Of a stretch of DNA of 6,698 nt, positions 5,706 to 6,698 are shown piece after piece (position 1 is the first letter of the stretch; each line of letters opens with the position of its first letter). The notes under the pieces are model-generated. The model searched no databases and was not told the origin of the DNA. It saw only the letters and a list, made by a program, of their open reading frames with translations. The stretch lies in NCBI GenBank assembly GCA_019310865.1, contig JAFDDL010000202.1, positions 1-6,698 of the forward strand, read 5' to 3'. The translations under genes and the position numbers were made by a program. This DNA comes from Deltaproteobacteria bacterium. Its GTDB lineage: Bacteria; Desulfobacterota; Desulfobacteria; Desulfobacterales; JAFDDL01.

Positions 5706-6563
5706 CTACTGGTTATCGTATAACTCGACCACAGCCCCGATGGCGCGCCCGACGTTCCCCTTGACGATGCTCATTTGCAGAAGCGATTTGACCAGGGAGC
5801 AAATGGGGGTCGGGGTTCCGGTGCTTTCCGCCATTTGCTGGGCCAGCCGAAGATCCTTGTGGGCCAGGCCGGTAAAAAATCCCAGGTCCACCACCTTGGC
5901 CATGTGAGCCAGGATCATATTTTCATTTGTTCTGGGGACGTTGAGCGATTGAATCTCCGCCAGCACCTTGGTGTCGACCCCCGCTTTCTCGGCAAGGGTG
6001 AATCCTTCCACGATCACGGCGCCTCTGACCACGGTCATCAGGTTGTTGGCCAGCTTGGTTGCCGATCCTGTCCCCACCGGTCCGCAAACCAGTGTCCGCG
6101 CCCCGACGGCATCCAGAACATCCCGGCAGGCCAGAATATCCTTTTTGTTTCCACCGGCCATCATGATCAGATCCCCGCTGAGCGCATCCATGGGACTGCC
6201 GCCCACCGGCGCGTCGAACATGATGACGCCCTCTTTAGCCGCGGCCGCGCTGACCTTTTTGCTGCATTCCGGGTCCACTGAACTGGTGTCGATGAGATAG
6301 AGCCCCTCATGAGCACCGCTGAGCAGTCCGTTCTCACCCAGGTAGACCGCTTCCACATGGCTGGGCTCGGGAAGCATGGTCATGACCACATCTGCAAATT
6401 GGGCCACCTCCTTGGGGCTGGAAGCCAATTTGGCTGCGTTTTCAAAGGGTTTCATGGCATCGGGATTGACGTCGTATACGCACATCTCGAAACCGGCATT
6501 GACGAGATTGGTTGCCATGCCGTTGCCCATCATTCCCATTCCGATAAATCCGACTTTCTTCAT
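5706..6563 (-). CDS. Beta-hydroxyacid dehydrogenase (3-hydroxyisobutyrate dehydrogenase family)
   Basis: A 285-residue cytosolic oxidoreductase of normal family length. Residues 4-20 hold the Rossmann fingerprint GFIGMGMMGNGMATNL (G8, G10, G13). D31 after the second strand (VYDVNP) suggests NAD rather than NADP. DTSSVDP (92-98), the substrate loop DAPVGGSPMDALSGDL (117-132), GTGSATKLANN with the catalytic lysine K170 and N174, and HKDLRLA with K236/D237 complete the family pattern. The substrate loop reads GGS where most 3-hydroxyisobutyrate enzymes have SGG, so the substrate should not be assumed to be 3-hydroxyisobutyrate; tartronate semialdehyde, sulfolactaldehyde or other small 2- or 3-hydroxyacids are alternatives. 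The start at 6563 has GGAGGA 7 nt upstream; the in-frame ATG at 6578 begins 2 nt upstream of that site and would add MEDFA. First gene of the apparent operon. Confidence 0.94.
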   Translation of the reverse strand: MKKVGFIGMGMMGNGMATNLVNAGFEMCVYDVNPDAMKPFENAAKLASSPKEVAQFADVVMTMLPEPSHVEAVYLGENGLLSGAHEGLYLIDTSSVDPECSKKVSAAAAKEGVIMFDAPVGGSPMDALSGDLIMMAGGNKKDILACRDVLDAVGARTLVCGPVGTGSATKLANNLMTVVRGAVIVEGFTLAEKAGVDTKVLAEIQSLNVPRTNENMILAHMAKVVDLGFFTGLAHKDLRLAQQMAESTGTPTPICSLVKSLLQMSIVKGNVGRAIGAVVELYDNQ

Positions 6564-6570
6564 AGCAAAA

Positions 6571-6576
6571 TCCTCC
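6571..6576 (-). promoter_or_regulatory. Ribosome binding site deciding the dehydrogenase start
   Basis: GGAGGA with a 7-nt spacer to the ATG at 6563. It overlaps the upstream in-frame ATG codon region at 6578, making that codon an unlikely start. Confidence 0.8.
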
Positions 6577-6640
6577 ATTTCTGAAATATAGTCTATCTAA
6601 TTACAGAGAGTTAGTTAGTGCCCATCCACAAATGGCCAAT

Positions 6641-6676
6641 TCGATGTCTGCGCTTATCTGCTCGATATCTGCGTTA
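6641..6676. repeat. Imperfect tandem direct repeat, 21-bp period, upstream of the operon
   Basis: TCGATGTCTGCGCTT (6641-6655) and TCGATATCTGCGTTA (6662-6676) share 12 of 15 bases at a 21-bp offset, about two helical turns. TCTGC also recurs at 6647, 6657 and 6668. It lies about 80-115 bp before the dehydrogenase start, where an activator site could sit. Read on the minus strand as codons it also gives a 7-residue repeat, ADIEQIS then ADIELAI, with synonymous changes, so it may instead be leftover coding sequence. No strong promoter is recognisable in 6577-6698. Confidence 0.4.
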
Positions 6677-6698
6677 CGCGAAAAATTTTATCCTCGGA

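Noticed and set aside
1..6698. CRISPR arrays, tRNA or rRNA genes, insertion sequences
   Set aside because: No regularly spaced repeats, cloverleaf-like sequence, rRNA-like stretch or transposase coding sequence is visible on either strand.

Overview
All convincing genes in this window lie on the minus strand, so it reads from right to left. The gene content is a sulfatase, a secreted DUF3604 protein, a GPH/SLC45-like MFS permease, a beta-hydroxyacid dehydrogenase and short Shine-Dalgarno-led intergenic gaps. This fits a moderate-GC, Gram-negative environmental bacterium, possibly a marine or sediment Desulfobacterota-type heterotroph. There is no rRNA or marker gene, so the taxonomic guess is weak.

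Layout, right to left. Positions 6564-6698 are an upstream region with an imperfect 21-bp-period direct repeat. Then comes a five-gene array that looks like one operon: (1) an NAD-type beta-hydroxyacid dehydrogenase (6563-5706); (2) a cytoplasmic, probably alpha/alpha-toroid protein of unknown activity (5630-4614); (3) an exported formylglycine-type sulfatase with a CSPSR active site (4546-3164), preceded by a GC-rich hairpin; (4) a five-helix membrane protein of unknown family that overlaps the sulfatase by 11 nt (3174-2593); (5) an MFS transporter starting 6 nt after it (2586-1408). After a 193-nt, partly very AT-rich regulatory gap with two operator-like palindromes there is (6) a secreted DUF3604 (PHP-like metal-dependent hydrolase) protein, 1214 to the left edge, cut off by the window.

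How the genes may work together (inference): a sulfated organic compound is desulfated outside the cytoplasm by the sulfatase, perhaps with further hydrolysis by the DUF3604 protein. The product is imported by the MFS permease and processed inside by the toroid protein and the dehydrogenase. No recognised glycoside hydrolase or polysaccharide lyase, no SusC/D pair and no regulator is present, so the substrate cannot be named. The small membrane protein, translationally coupled to the sulfatase, is the most obvious uncharacterised partner.

The most unusual structural signal is a 61-nt direct repeat (55/61 identical, exact offset 1220 nt, all six differences transitions) that brackets the MFS gene. 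One copy is the 3' end of the membrane-protein gene. The other contains the MFS stop codon in a different frame and still encodes a membrane-protein-like C-terminus. This looks like the scar of a past duplication or insertion that placed the transporter gene in this operon.
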